From: JAEUIZ01 sp046155605
Lineage (GTDB): Bacteria; Planctomycetota; Phycisphaerae; Phycisphaerales; UBA1924
Direction of reading: 5' to 3'
DNA length: 12,948 nt
Assembly: GCA_046155605.1 (NCBI GenBank)
Contig: JBJXFQ010000041.1
Coordinates: forward strand, 1-12,948
The notes beneath the pieces are model-generated. The model saw only the letters and a list, made by a program, of their open reading frames with translations, was not told the DNA's origin and did not search any database. This document shows, piece by piece, positions 1 to 6,407 of the stretch. The translations under genes and the position numbers were made by a program. Within the stretch, counting starts at the first letter, position 1; the number at the start of each line of letters is the position of its first letter.

Positions 1-1021
1 TCAGCACCGGCACCGTCGTGCTCGCGTCGCAGTTGGCGTACGTCTCCGCCGCGGCATACTTGTTCACGAAGCACACAAAGTCGTTCACATTCAGCACCGG
101 CTGGATTGTTGAGAGGTCGCAGTTGGCCGGGCAGGCACGGATGGCGATGGCGTGCGCGAGTCCAATATCGAGTGAATAGTACCTTCCCGGCGGAGGACTC
201 GTGATTCCATACGCGGGCGATCCCCAAACGCGCAGTGTGCCGTCGATCCGTATTCCGCCGGTCCAGCCACCGCCTGCGGCGATGGCGATGAACCGATCGT
301 TCGGAACATTGAGCGCGCCAGAAGAACTGTTGCCCCACGCCACAGCGGTACCGTCAGCACGAAGCGCGGCGCAATGAATATCCTTCGTGCTGATCGCAAC
401 GAACTGGCCGGGAGGCACGTTCGTTCCGCCCCAGAACGGCTCTCCCCATCCGACCAGCGTTCCATCAGTTCGCAAGGCAATGAAGAAATCTCGCCCGGCT
501 TGCGCGTCGAGAAATGTCCCGCTCGGCGTTGGGTGGGCCACTGCTCCCCATGTAGCGAGCGTGCCATCGGTTCGAACACCAACCGCAATGCTGTGTCCCA
601 CCGCGACGCGCTTGAACGTTCCGGCAGGGTGTGAAGTCAGGTTATAAATGCCTGTGCCCCAGGTGGCCAATGTGCCATTAGAACGAATTGCGACACCGAT
701 GAACGACCCGAGGGCCACTCGTACAAAGGTACCGGACGGCGTATTGAGCTGGCCAAAGGAAGGGTCCCCAACGGCGACGAGTGTGCCGTCAGCCCGCAGG
801 CCAAGTAATACATATTCACCACACGCTACCGATTCGTATCGTCCCGGAGGCAAACTAAGCGAGCCGCCTGACTCATCGCCCCACACCTGCGACATGCCGG
901 GCTGCGCTTGCGAGGGGTCGCAAAAACCCGATCCAACGATGGCGGCAAGATACCAAGGTAGCTTGAAATGCGACCGCACCACAAATCGCCTTCCCCTATG
1001 GACAGGAACCGTTCGGAACGA
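1..1021 (-). CDS. C-terminal block of the RCC1-repeat protein with dockerin-like tail (partial)
   Basis: This frame is open from just after a TGA at 1024-1022 to the left edge. It carries seven or eight RCC1 blades (such as IGVAIRSNGTLATWG, FIALRTDGTLVGWG and CAALRADGTAVAWG). A Cys-containing tail follows: CPANC, STIQPVLNVNDFVCF and a second block beginning NCDASTT. Two such blocks in tandem are also found at the end of the neighbouring gene at 2428-3438. They match the tail called GC-type dockerin in planctomycetes, which is thought to anchor exported proteins. The natural stop codon lies beyond the window. Confidence 0.7.
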
Positions 1022-1566
1022 TCACGAAGTGAGCCCAGTTGGAATGTCCCTTTGCCAGTTTCAGGCCGGTGATCTGTGACAACGTCGCCGGAATAGGCGC
1101 TTGCGAGAACTTGAACGGACAGCAGAGATCGCCCCCAGGGCCTTCGCAAACAAGCTCGTCCTCCGCACCCCACGCCACAATGGTGCCATTCATTCTCTTT
1201 GCAATCGAGGACACATATCCGCCCGCGATTTCTGTATATGTGCTGTCATCCCACGGCATGGTCTGCTGATTGCAGAGAAAGCTCCCGCCCCAGCCCAGTA
1301 CATATCCCACATCCGTGAGTATGTAAACCGTGCAGTGGCCTGCTGCGACGCTCACGGCTGGCGGGAGAGAAGGCGGTATCACCGTGGGTGACGGACGAAT
1401 AGGTAACGGCGCAGCGCTGGAGCATTCGCCATGCGGCGCGGCCCAAACGGCGATAGTGCCATCGGCTCTACGGGCGATCCCGCAATGCGCGCCGGCGGCG
1501 ACTTCCACAAACTGGCCCTCATGCTCGGCAACCAGTGTCACCAACACCGGGTCGCCCCACGCATAA
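996..1566 (-). CDS. Middle block of the RCC1-repeat protein
   Basis: From about 1566 the RCC1 pattern continues in a second frame with AWGDPVLV, then CGIARRADGTIAVW, YVLGWG and AKRMNGTIVAWG. It ends in HFVIVPNGSCP and a TAG at 998-996. The propeller resumes directly downstream in a third frame, so this stop is not the natural end. The block has no ribosome site of its own and would be made only if the upstream frame break were absent. Confidence 0.55.
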
Positions 1567-1981
1567 GACGGCCGTTGGTCTGAATCGCCACGCACCAGTT
1601 CTCTCCAGCCGCAATAGCAGTCGCTTCTAGGCCTGCTGGCGGAAGCAGTTCACCGTTGGGTCCTACGCTGCCCCAGACCGACACCTTCCCGTCCGCTGCC
1701 AGAGCCATCGCGTGGCTGAAGCCCGCTGAAATCGCCACGAACGAGCCAAGGGGAGGGCTTGCCTGGCCTTGTGCATTTGTTCCCCATCCGACGAGCCTAC
1801 CGTTCGATCGACGAGCGATGCAGAACTTGAATCCTGCGGCAATCTCGACGTAATCAGTTCCGGTTGGAGGAATGAGGAAGAGGTTGGTGCCAGCAGTAAC
1901 GCCGTCACCCCACCCCACGATGCATCCCGCCTGCGCCCCTGCTCGTTCACAGAGCCCCAGAATGGCCGCGAGCGCAACCAT
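1538..1981 (-). CDS. N-terminal block of the RCC1-repeat protein
   Basis: This open frame starts with MVALAAILGL, then CERAGAQA and GC, which reads as the hydrophobic core and cleavage region of a signal peptide without its positively charged front. About three RCC1 blades follow (for example FKFCIARRSNGRLVGWG and SHAMALAADGKVSVWG). The frame leaves the family pattern after NWCVAIQTNGRL, near 1566, and reaches a stop at 1538. The ATG at 1981 has no ribosome site; the better start is the ATG at 2036, one frame away. Confidence 0.6.
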   Translation of the reverse strand: MVALAAILGLCERAGAQAGCIVGWGDGVTAGTNLFLIPPTGTDYVEIAAGFKFCIARRSNGRLVGWGTNAQGQASPPLGSFVAISAGFSHAMALAADGKVSVWGSVGPNGELLPPAGLEATAIAAGENWCVAIQTNGRLMRGATRCW

Positions 1982-1983
1982 CA

Positions 1984-2029
1984 GCGAGAGTGCGAGAGTG
2001 CGAGAGTGCGAGAGTGCGAGAGTGCGAGA
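1984..2029. repeat. 8-bp tandem repeat (gagagtgc, five full copies) within the signal-peptide codons
   Basis: Five perfect copies of the octamer occupy 1986-2025, with partial copies on both sides. On the minus strand the unit reads GCACTCTC and lies between the ATG at 2036 and the hydrophobic codons starting at 1981. Those two points are 55 bases apart with five copies, which is out of frame. With three or six copies they would be 39 or 63 bases apart, which is in frame. The in-frame product would begin MKISHSRTLALS and continue LMVALAAILGL, a good signal peptide. Confidence 0.9.
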
Positions 2030-2043
2030 TCTTCATCGTCCGT

Positions 2044-2049
2044 TCCTTT
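2044..2049 (-). promoter_or_regulatory. Ribosome binding site for the RCC1 gene start at 2036
   Basis: AAAGGA lies seven bases before the ATG at 2036, which opens with MKISHSR. This site favours 2036 over the ATG at 1981, which has none. Confidence 0.6.
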
Positions 2050-2144
2050 CTTGCCGACCAGGGGTTTCCCGACGGCTCAGCCACGGATCGCCACGAGCAG
2101 CCGCCCGCGCTTCCTGGAGGGAGACAGCGGCGCTCGACTTCTTT

Positions 2145-2172
2145 AATTTACCACAGGTTGTACGAGTTGCAA
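2145..2172 (-). promoter_or_regulatory. Candidate promoter for the RCC1 gene
   Basis: On the minus strand TTGCAA (2172-2167) and TAAATT (2150-2145) are separated by 16 bases, each matching four of six bases of the sigma-70 boxes. They sit in the only AT-rich patch of this spacer, about 110 bases upstream of the start at 2036. Planctomycete promoters are poorly defined, so this is a weak call. Confidence 0.3.
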
Positions 2173-2293
2173 GAAGAAAATGGCGAAAGTCCGAAAAAAT
2201 CTCACCTACCCGTTTGCCCCCCGGCGTGAAGAGCCCCGGGGTGGCGCGGTGGGTGTGGCGCGGGGGGTGGATGGGGAGGTGGGAAACACGAGG

Positions 2294-2322
2294 GTCGTCG
2301 AGAACACACGAAACTCGACGAC
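2294..2322. repeat. Perfect 9-bp inverted repeat
   Basis: GTCGTCGAG (2294-2302) and CTCGACGAC (2314-2322) form a perfect stem around an 11-base loop, just past the terminator at 2333-2370. No T-run follows on either strand, so it is not an obvious terminator itself. It could be a second RNA hairpin or an operator. Confidence 0.5.
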
Positions 2323-2332
2323 GACGGCCGCG

Positions 2333-2370
2333 CAAACAAAGACCCCCGTCCAATCGATCGGACGGGGGTC
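2333..2370 (-). terminator. Intrinsic terminator after the lectin-like secreted protein gene
   Basis: GACCCCCGTCC (2341-2351) and GGACGGGGGTC (2360-2370) form a perfect 11-bp GC-rich stem with an 8-base loop. On the minus strand the stem is followed by TTTGTTTG. It lies 57 bases after the stop codon at 2428, in the right orientation for that gene. Confidence 0.85.
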
Positions 2371-2427
2371 GATCTCCGCCTGGGTTGGGGGGATTGAAAG
2401 GTGGGGAAGGCGTGAGGAAGGGTCGCG

Positions 2428-3438
2428 TTATGGCGCCGAGCAGCCGGTCGCGAACAGGTTGTTGAAGCAGATGAAATCGTTCACGTTGAGCACCGGGGCC
2501 ACCGTGCTCGCGTCGCAGTTGGCCAGCGAACTGCTCTGCGCGAACAGGTTGTTGAAGCAGATGAAATCGTTCACGTTGAGGAACGGCACGACCGTCGAGG
2601 CGTCGCAGTTGGCCACGCACGCCGCCGGCGGAGCCATCATCATGAACGACACGTCGTCGAAGAAGAACGTGTCATTGGCGTTGGCCGCAGTCGCCGCGGT
2701 TCCGTTATAGAAATCGAACGACTGGACCTGCACCGGGGGGTTCGTGGCGCTAGAGCAGCCGAGCACACCCTTGGTCCACGACTTGCCGGCCACGAGTTGC
2801 GTCGTCCCGTAGTACGCGTCGTAGGTGTTGGTCGTCAGGTTGATCACCGCGCGGAACTGCACCCACTGATCGAAGATGATCGGGGCCGTCGCCGAGACCG
2901 GGCAACCCGCGGAGTTCTGGTTGAAGTCGCGGACGATCGGACCCGTCGCGTTGCCCTTGAACCACTGGATCTGCATCGAGTAGTCGGCGGTGGCGCTGCC
3001 CGGGGCCGCCGGGTTCCAGTTGTTGAGCCCGATGATGAACCCGCCGTCGTTGGCGGTGCTCGCCACGTTCGCCGACGGACAGTAGGTCATGCACTTGAGT
3101 TCCCACGTTCCCGTGGTCACGCTCCCGACCTGCACGATGTCGGTCTGCGGCGCGGTCCTGAACGAGTGCGGCGCCGACGACGCCTGCGCGTTGCTCACCG
3201 TGCCGTCAACGCTTCCCGCGGCCCACAACTGCCACGAGCCCTGCCCGGCGATCCCCGACCCGTTCACGTACGAATCGAGGTTGTCGCTGAACGGATACGC
3301 ATCCGTGTGCCCGCCCGCGGGCAGTGGGATCGTCCGGGCGATCCGCGGATCGGTCTTGTTCGTGGGCGGGGCCACCGTGGCCATCGCCGCCGTCGTTCCC
3401 GCCAGAACCGCCATCGCAAAACAGATACGGCACGACAT
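2428..3438 (-). CDS. Secreted jelly-roll-like protein with two dockerin-like tail repeats
   Basis: Encodes 336 residues. The start at 3438 is chosen because AAAGGAG lies five bases upstream; an earlier ATG at 3495 would only add a charged stretch before the signal peptide. Residues 1-20 (MSCRICFAMAVLAG and onward) form a signal peptide ending in an AMA cleavage site. Residues 50-266 look like a beta-sandwich of the lectin/LamG kind common in planctomycete exported proteins (DNLDSYV, GQGSWQLW, DTFFFDDVSF). The sugar or protein it binds cannot be told. Residues 277-336 hold two nearly identical blocks, NCDAST..P.LNVNDFICFNNLFA, ending in TGCSAP, which matches the Cys-containing planctomycete dockerin-like tail. 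The gene is monocistronic, with its own candidate promoter and a strong terminator. Export is well supported; the binding function is unknown. Confidence 0.85.
   Translation of the reverse strand: MSCRICFAMAVLAGTTAAMATVAPPTNKTDPRIARTIPLPAGGHTDAYPFSDNLDSYVNGSGIAGQGSWQLWAAGSVDGTVSNAQASSAPHSFRTAPQTDIVQVGSVTTGTWELKCMTYCPSANVASTANDGGFIIGLNNWNPAAPGSATADYSMQIQWFKGNATGPIVRDFNQNSAGCPVSATAPIIFDQWVQFRAVINLTTNTYDAYYGTTQLVAGKSWTKGVLGCSSATNPPVQVQSFDFYNGTAATAANANDTFFFDDVSFMMMAPPAACVANCDASTVVPFLNVNDFICFNNLFAQSSSLANCDASTVAPVLNVNDFICFNNLFATGCSAP
2449..2580. repeat. 42-bp exact direct repeat coding the dockerin-like block
   Basis: The 42 bases at 2449-2490 recur exactly at 2539-2580, a period of 90 bases or 30 codons. 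They encode LNVNDFICFNNLFA in each tail block. Identity at every synonymous position points to a recent duplication or gene conversion within the tail. Confidence 0.9.
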
Positions 3439-3443
3439 GGTCG

Positions 3444-3450
3444 CTCCTTT
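3444..3450 (-). promoter_or_regulatory. Ribosome binding site for the start at 3438
   Basis: AAAGGAG, a strong Shine-Dalgarno sequence, ends five bases before the ATG at 3438. It decides the start in favour of the signal peptide beginning MSCRICF. Confidence 0.75.
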
Positions 3451-3612
3451 CAAGGCCTCTCGATGGCGTCCCCTCAGTATCCGCCGACCCGCCAAGGGTC
3501 CGCTCCGCTGGCCTCGGGATGAACTCCCGAGGGCCGAATGGGCTCGAATCGCCCCTCGGCACGCCGCCGAATAAGCCGTTCTCCGCTGCTCCGCTGCCGA
3601 AGCAACACGCTC

Positions 3613-3641
3613 AGCCTATCACACCCCGGCGATTCACACAA
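3613..3641 (-). promoter_or_regulatory. Candidate promoter for the lectin-like secreted protein gene
   Basis: On the minus strand TTGTGT (3641-3636) and TAGGCT (3618-3613) are 17 bases apart, a sigma-70-like layout as seen in high-GC bacteria. This would give a leader of roughly 170 bases before the start at 3438. The box matches are weak. Confidence 0.3.
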
Positions 3642-3813
3642 GCCCCCATTTGAGGGCTTTACCCCGATCATCCTGCGAATCCGCACTCGATTTGAGGCTC
3701 CGCGCCCCTCCGGGCCACTCCGCCGCACGCCGATTTGCTCCGACCTCACCCTTCCGCAGCGGTCTTGGGGTGTTCGCCTCGCGCGAGTCCACAAGGCGCG
3801 CAATCCGGCACCG

Positions 3814-3851
3814 AAAAAAAACAAAGGCGGCCACACTTTCGTGCAGCCGCC
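3814..3851 (-). terminator. Intrinsic terminator after the HDOD gene
   Basis: GGCGGC (3826-3831) pairs with GCCGCC (3846-3851), and CAC/GTG may pair inside the loop. On the minus strand the stem is followed by TTTGTTTTTTTT (3825-3814), the longest T-run in the window. The HDOD stop lies about 130 bases upstream and no other minus-strand gene lies between, so it most likely ends that transcript. Confidence 0.85.
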
Positions 3852-3980
3852 CGGAGGGAGAAAGAGAGAGTTCGTCGTCCGCGTCCAGAACCTAACTTAT
3901 TCTTCCTAGGCCAAGACCCGGTTTCTATCTTGAGTGAGTCGCCGGAGAACAGAACGTACCCGCGACATCTATTTAATCGG

Positions 3981-4862
3981 CTACGCCAGCATGCTCTCCA
4001 CACTTTTGATGTGCTCGGGAATCTCCTGCCTCAGCACCGCCAACTGCTCCGTCGACAGTTTCAGCGCGTCGCACACGTCCGCGCCGATCTCGAGCGACGG
4101 CAAATCGAGCCGGAATCCGCCCAACTCGCCCGCCAATCGGTCCGCCACGTGGATCAGCGCGGGCATCGTCCGGCTCTCCGGCGGCAACGCCAGCGGCTCG
4201 TGGTGGTTCCCCGTCACCAGCCCGAAACTGTTCGGAAACTTCCATTTCTTGCACAGCCCCGAACCAAACTGCTGATGGTTCGCGCCGAAGATCTCGTCCT
4301 CACAGGTCATCAGGCTTCCGCCGGGTACGCCGCCCTCGCAGGGCCCCAGTTTCTGCACCGCCTCGATCAGTTTGTTGCGGTCGTACTGCATCTCGACCAT
4401 CATCCCGATGTCGTGCATCAGCCCCGACAGGAACGCCTCATCCGCCGCCGCAAACCCGAGTTTGTCCGCCGTCATCTTCGCGCACGCCGCCACCGTCACC
4501 GAGTGCAGCCACAGCGTCCGTGCCGAGAACGTCGGCGTCAGATCGCCCCCGCGAAACAGTTTCGCCAGGCTCGCCGCGATCGCGATGTTCTTCACCGCGT
4601 TGAGCCCCAGCATCACGATCGCTCGATTGATCGAGCCGATCTGCCCCGGCAGCCCGTAGAACGACGAGTTCACCACCTTCAGGATCCGCGCGCACAGCGC
4701 CGGATCATTCGCGATCACCTTGTGAAGGTGCTGCGCCGTCGACTTTGGATCTTCTACCAACTCCACGATCTTCAGCGTGATCTCCGGCAACGTCGCGATA
4801 TGGCTGATCTCCTTGATCGCCTCCGCCACAACCTGATCACGCTTCTCGGCCGTCGTCGTCAT
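3981..4862 (-). CDS. HDOD domain protein
   Basis: Encodes 293 residues, almost all one HDOD domain, a non-canonical relative of HD phosphohydrolases used in bacterial signalling. Recognisable parts in order are LPEI (25-28), NDPALCARILKVVNSSFYG (52-70), INRAIVMLGL (78-87), WLHS (118-121), FLSGLMHDIG (144-153), GANHQQFG (193-200) and GNHHEP (218-223). Unlike many HDOD proteins it keeps an HDIG-like motif and several of the family histidines, so a metal site cannot be excluded. There is no receiver, GGDEF or EAL domain attached. The start is an ATG; GAGGGA lies upstream. It is separated from the neuC-like gene by 198 bases with a hairpin, and ends before a strong terminator, so it may be its own unit. 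Family members act in motility, stress and second-messenger control; the target here is unknown. Confidence 0.85.
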   Translation of the reverse strand: MTTTAEKRDQVVAEAIKEISHIATLPEITLKIVELVEDPKSTAQHLHKVIANDPALCARILKVVNSSFYGLPGQIGSINRAIVMLGLNAVKNIAIAASLAKLFRGGDLTPTFSARTLWLHSVTVAACAKMTADKLGFAAADEAFLSGLMHDIGMMVEMQYDRNKLIEAVQKLGPCEGGVPGGSLMTCEDEIFGANHQQFGSGLCKKWKFPNSFGLVTGNHHEPLALPPESRTMPALIHVADRLAGELGGFRLDLPSLEIGADVCDALKLSTEQLAVLRQEIPEHIKSVESMLA

Positions 4863-4959
4863 GGGTCGTTCCCTCGTGGATCACGACCTGCATCGGCGAA
4901 TCGGACCTTTGACTTGCGTTCCGCTGCCGCTTTGGTGGCGCAGGCCGTCCACCTCGTGC

Positions 4960-4987
4960 CACCGACCATGGCCTTGCATGGTCGGTG
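4960..4987. repeat. Perfect 11-bp palindromic hairpin between neuC-like and HDOD genes
   Basis: CACCGACCATG (4960-4970) and CATGGTCGGTG (4977-4987) are perfect inverted repeats around a 6-base loop, GCCTTG. They lie about 75 bases after the neuC-like stop codon. No T-run follows on the minus strand, so a standard intrinsic terminator is unlikely. It may stabilise the 3' end of the transcript, or be a dispersed REP-like palindrome. Confidence 0.7.
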
Positions 4988-5060
4988 CCCTTCGCCTTCG
5001 CTTTGAGTACGCCGTCCCCCCGGGGCGGCTCTTGATTGTGCCAGAGCCTCGCGTCGTCCG

Positions 5061-6323
5061 CTAATACACATTCCGCTTCCGCATCAGCCCCGGATCGTGC
5101 GGCGACACCTGCGCCAACGCCGCCGCCACACGCTCCCCGGCACGCCCGTCACCAAACGGATGCTCCATCTCCGCCAGCCGCAGTCCGCGCGCTACGCCGA
5201 TCGCTCTCAGCACCGCCTCCCCATGCTCCTCGGCGTGTACCACGTTCCCAGCCCGCTCGCGGCCCGCCTGCCGCGATCCAATATCCACCACCGGTACCCC
5301 GAGCGCCGCGCACTCGATCAGCCCCGCCGACGAGTTGCCCACGACCACCCCGCCGCGCGCCGCCGATCCCGACTGTGCCCCGTGCGCCTCGCGCGCCTTC
5401 CGGGCCAGCCGCTTGAGCAGCCCGACAAACTCATGTCGTCGCAGATGCGCCTCGGCCCGGACGCCCCCCACCCCGCCCCCCACCGACCCGATCGCCGCTC
5501 CAATCGCAATCAAGACCCCCGCCCGCCCGGGATCAAAGTTCGGATGCAGCGCCAGCACACGCCCGCACGCCGCTCTCGTCGCCTCCAGGGCCTCCGCCGC
5601 GACCCGCTCCTCGTGCTCGTCCGCGCGCCCGATCGGATGCAGCAGGAACACCGCGCTCGGATCGCCCATTTCCTCCGCCCGCGCATCACCCATCTCGGGG
5701 ATCTCGGCCAGTCCATCCAGCGCCGGCGAACCCACGACGCGGATCAGTTCCTCGCGCTCGCCCATCCGCGCCAGCCGCTTCGCTGATTCCGCCGTCGCCG
5801 CGAGGTGAAGGTTCGCCAACTTCGAGATCGCGTGCCGCATCGCCTCGTCCGCCACGCCCTCGGCCCGATCGCCTCCGTGAATGTGGGCCAGCGCCCTCCC
5901 CCCCACCGCGGCCGCGCTCGCCGCCGCAAACGCTTCGATCCGATCCCCAAGCACCACCACCCAATCAGGCGACAATCGCTCAAACGACCGCCCGAACCGC
6001 GCCACCCCGCGACCGAGCGCCTCGACATCCGCCGCACGCCCGACATGCCCGTCCAACTGCATCGGTACCTGGTCGCCGAGGTGCCCGACGAACTCCGCCT
6101 TCACCTCGCGATACGTCAGGGCGGGCGAGAGCAGATGCGACCCCGCCGCGATCACCACCAGTTCCAGGTCCGCGCGATCGCGCACCGCCCGCATCACCGG
6201 CGCCAGCAGCCCAAACTCGGCGCGCGTCCCCGTCACCACCGTCACGCGCCGACGCCCCGGCGTCATCGCCTCCTCCGCGCCCGGGCGCGCCGCCGGGTCA
6301 CCATCCCATCCGTCGCCGATCAT
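5061..6323 (-). CDS. neuC: UDP-N-acetylglucosamine 2-epimerase (hydrolysing), NeuC type
   Basis: Encodes 420 residues of the GT-B-fold family that releases a 2-epimerised amino sugar (classically ManNAc) and UDP from a nucleotide sugar, the first dedicated step of nonulosonic acid synthesis. Visible motifs are VTVVTGTRAEFGLL (27-40), LGDRIEAFAAA (125-135), HIHGGDRAEG (147-156) followed by the DEAMRHAISKLANLH helix, VGSPALD (197-203), VVVGNSSAGLIE (326-337) and IGSRQAGRERAGNV (348-361). The HIHGGD and GNSSAG motifs separate it from non-hydrolysing WecB-type epimerases. Two starts are possible: ATG at 6323 after AAGGGG, or ATG at 6266 after GGAGGAGG, which would begin nearer the family's usual N-terminus. 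It is the last gene of the cluster, 84 bases after the neuB-like gene. Sequence alone cannot exclude a LegG-type substrate on the legionaminic acid route. Confidence 0.88.
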   Translation of the reverse strand: MIGDGWDGDPAARPGAEEAMTPGRRRVTVVTGTRAEFGLLAPVMRAVRDRADLELVVIAAGSHLLSPALTYREVKAEFVGHLGDQVPMQLDGHVGRAADVEALGRGVARFGRSFERLSPDWVVVLGDRIEAFAAASAAAVGGRALAHIHGGDRAEGVADEAMRHAISKLANLHLAATAESAKRLARMGEREELIRVVGSPALDGLAEIPEMGDARAEEMGDPSAVFLLHPIGRADEHEERVAAEALEATRAACGRVLALHPNFDPGRAGVLIAIGAAIGSVGGGVGGVRAEAHLRRHEFVGLLKRLARKAREAHGAQSGSAARGGVVVGNSSAGLIECAALGVPVVDIGSRQAGRERAGNVVHAEEHGEAVLRAIGVARGLRLAEMEHPFGDGRAGERVAAALAQVSPHDPGLMRKRNVY

Positions 6324-6341
6324 CGTTCATTCCCCTTGCTT

Positions 6342-6377
6342 GACGAGCCTGAAGCGTGAGCGAGGGCGCAACCCCCG
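6342..6377. repeat. Possible dispersed short repeat in the neuB-neuC gap
   Basis: The 84-base gap contains GAGCCTGAAGCGTGAGCGAG followed by GGCGCAACCCCCG. It resembles short intergenic sequences of the GAGCCCGAAGCG..AGCGAGGG type that I recall as abundant in planctomycete genomes. Only one copy is in the window, so its repeated nature is inferred from memory. Confidence 0.35.
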
Positions 6378-6407
6378 TCTTCCGACCGCAACCGCTCGCC
6401 GCGCAGG

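Larger units (their letters stand above)
1..2036 (-). pseudogene. RCC1-repeat secreted protein with dockerin-like tail, reading frame broken (partial at left edge)
   Basis: Translating the minus strand in successive frames gives one continuous RCC1-like propeller of about a dozen blades of the form GxFVxVAxGxxxxxALRxDGTLVxWG. It is followed by a tail with the block NCDLSTIQPVLNVNDFVCF and the start of a second block (NCDASTTVPVL) that runs off the left edge. Three breaks interrupt it. The start ATG at 2036, which has an AAAGGA ribosome site, is out of frame with the signal-peptide codons because of an 8-bp repeat, and that frame ends at a TGA at 1949-1947. Near 1564-1567 one base seems to be missing between NGRL and AWGDP. 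Between 1021 and 999 one base seems to be extra. RCC1 propellers usually act as protein-interaction platforms, and the tail suggests export and surface anchoring. The preserved protein pattern in every block argues for recent decay, phase variation or sequencing error rather than an old relic. Confidence 0.8.
2037..2427. other. Spacer between the two dockerin-tailed protein genes
   Basis: No gene is supported here. Frames that stay open across this stretch show no family pattern. From right to left the spacer holds the terminator of the gene at 2428-3438, a second perfect hairpin, an AT-rich patch with a candidate promoter, and the ribosome site of the RCC1 gene. Confidence 0.6.
3439..3980. 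other. 542-bp spacer without a supported gene
   Basis: I find no coding pattern here: the open frames crossing it have no recognisable protein features. The left third is leader for the gene at 2428-3438, with a candidate promoter at 3613-3641. The right part holds the terminator of the HDOD gene at 3814-3851, then a purine-rich stretch (about 3852-3872) and an unremarkable remainder up to the HDOD stop codon. Confidence 0.6.

Noticed and set aside
1984..2029. Octamer repeat considered as a CRISPR-like or iteron array
   Set aside because: The unit is only 8 bp, head to tail with no spacers, and lies inside a signal-peptide coding stretch rather than near cas genes or a replication gene.
2033..2620. 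Minus-strand frame of 195 codons covering the 2037-2427 spacer
   Set aside because: It is a frame-shifted reading of the dockerin tail plus the terminator and spacer, with Arg-rich sequence and no family pattern.
3735..5006. Plus-strand open frame of 423 codons across the HDOD gene
   Set aside because: The translation is dominated by Arg, His and Gln, a typical shadow composition, and it crosses a terminator and a palindrome. The HDOD gene on the other strand is convincing.
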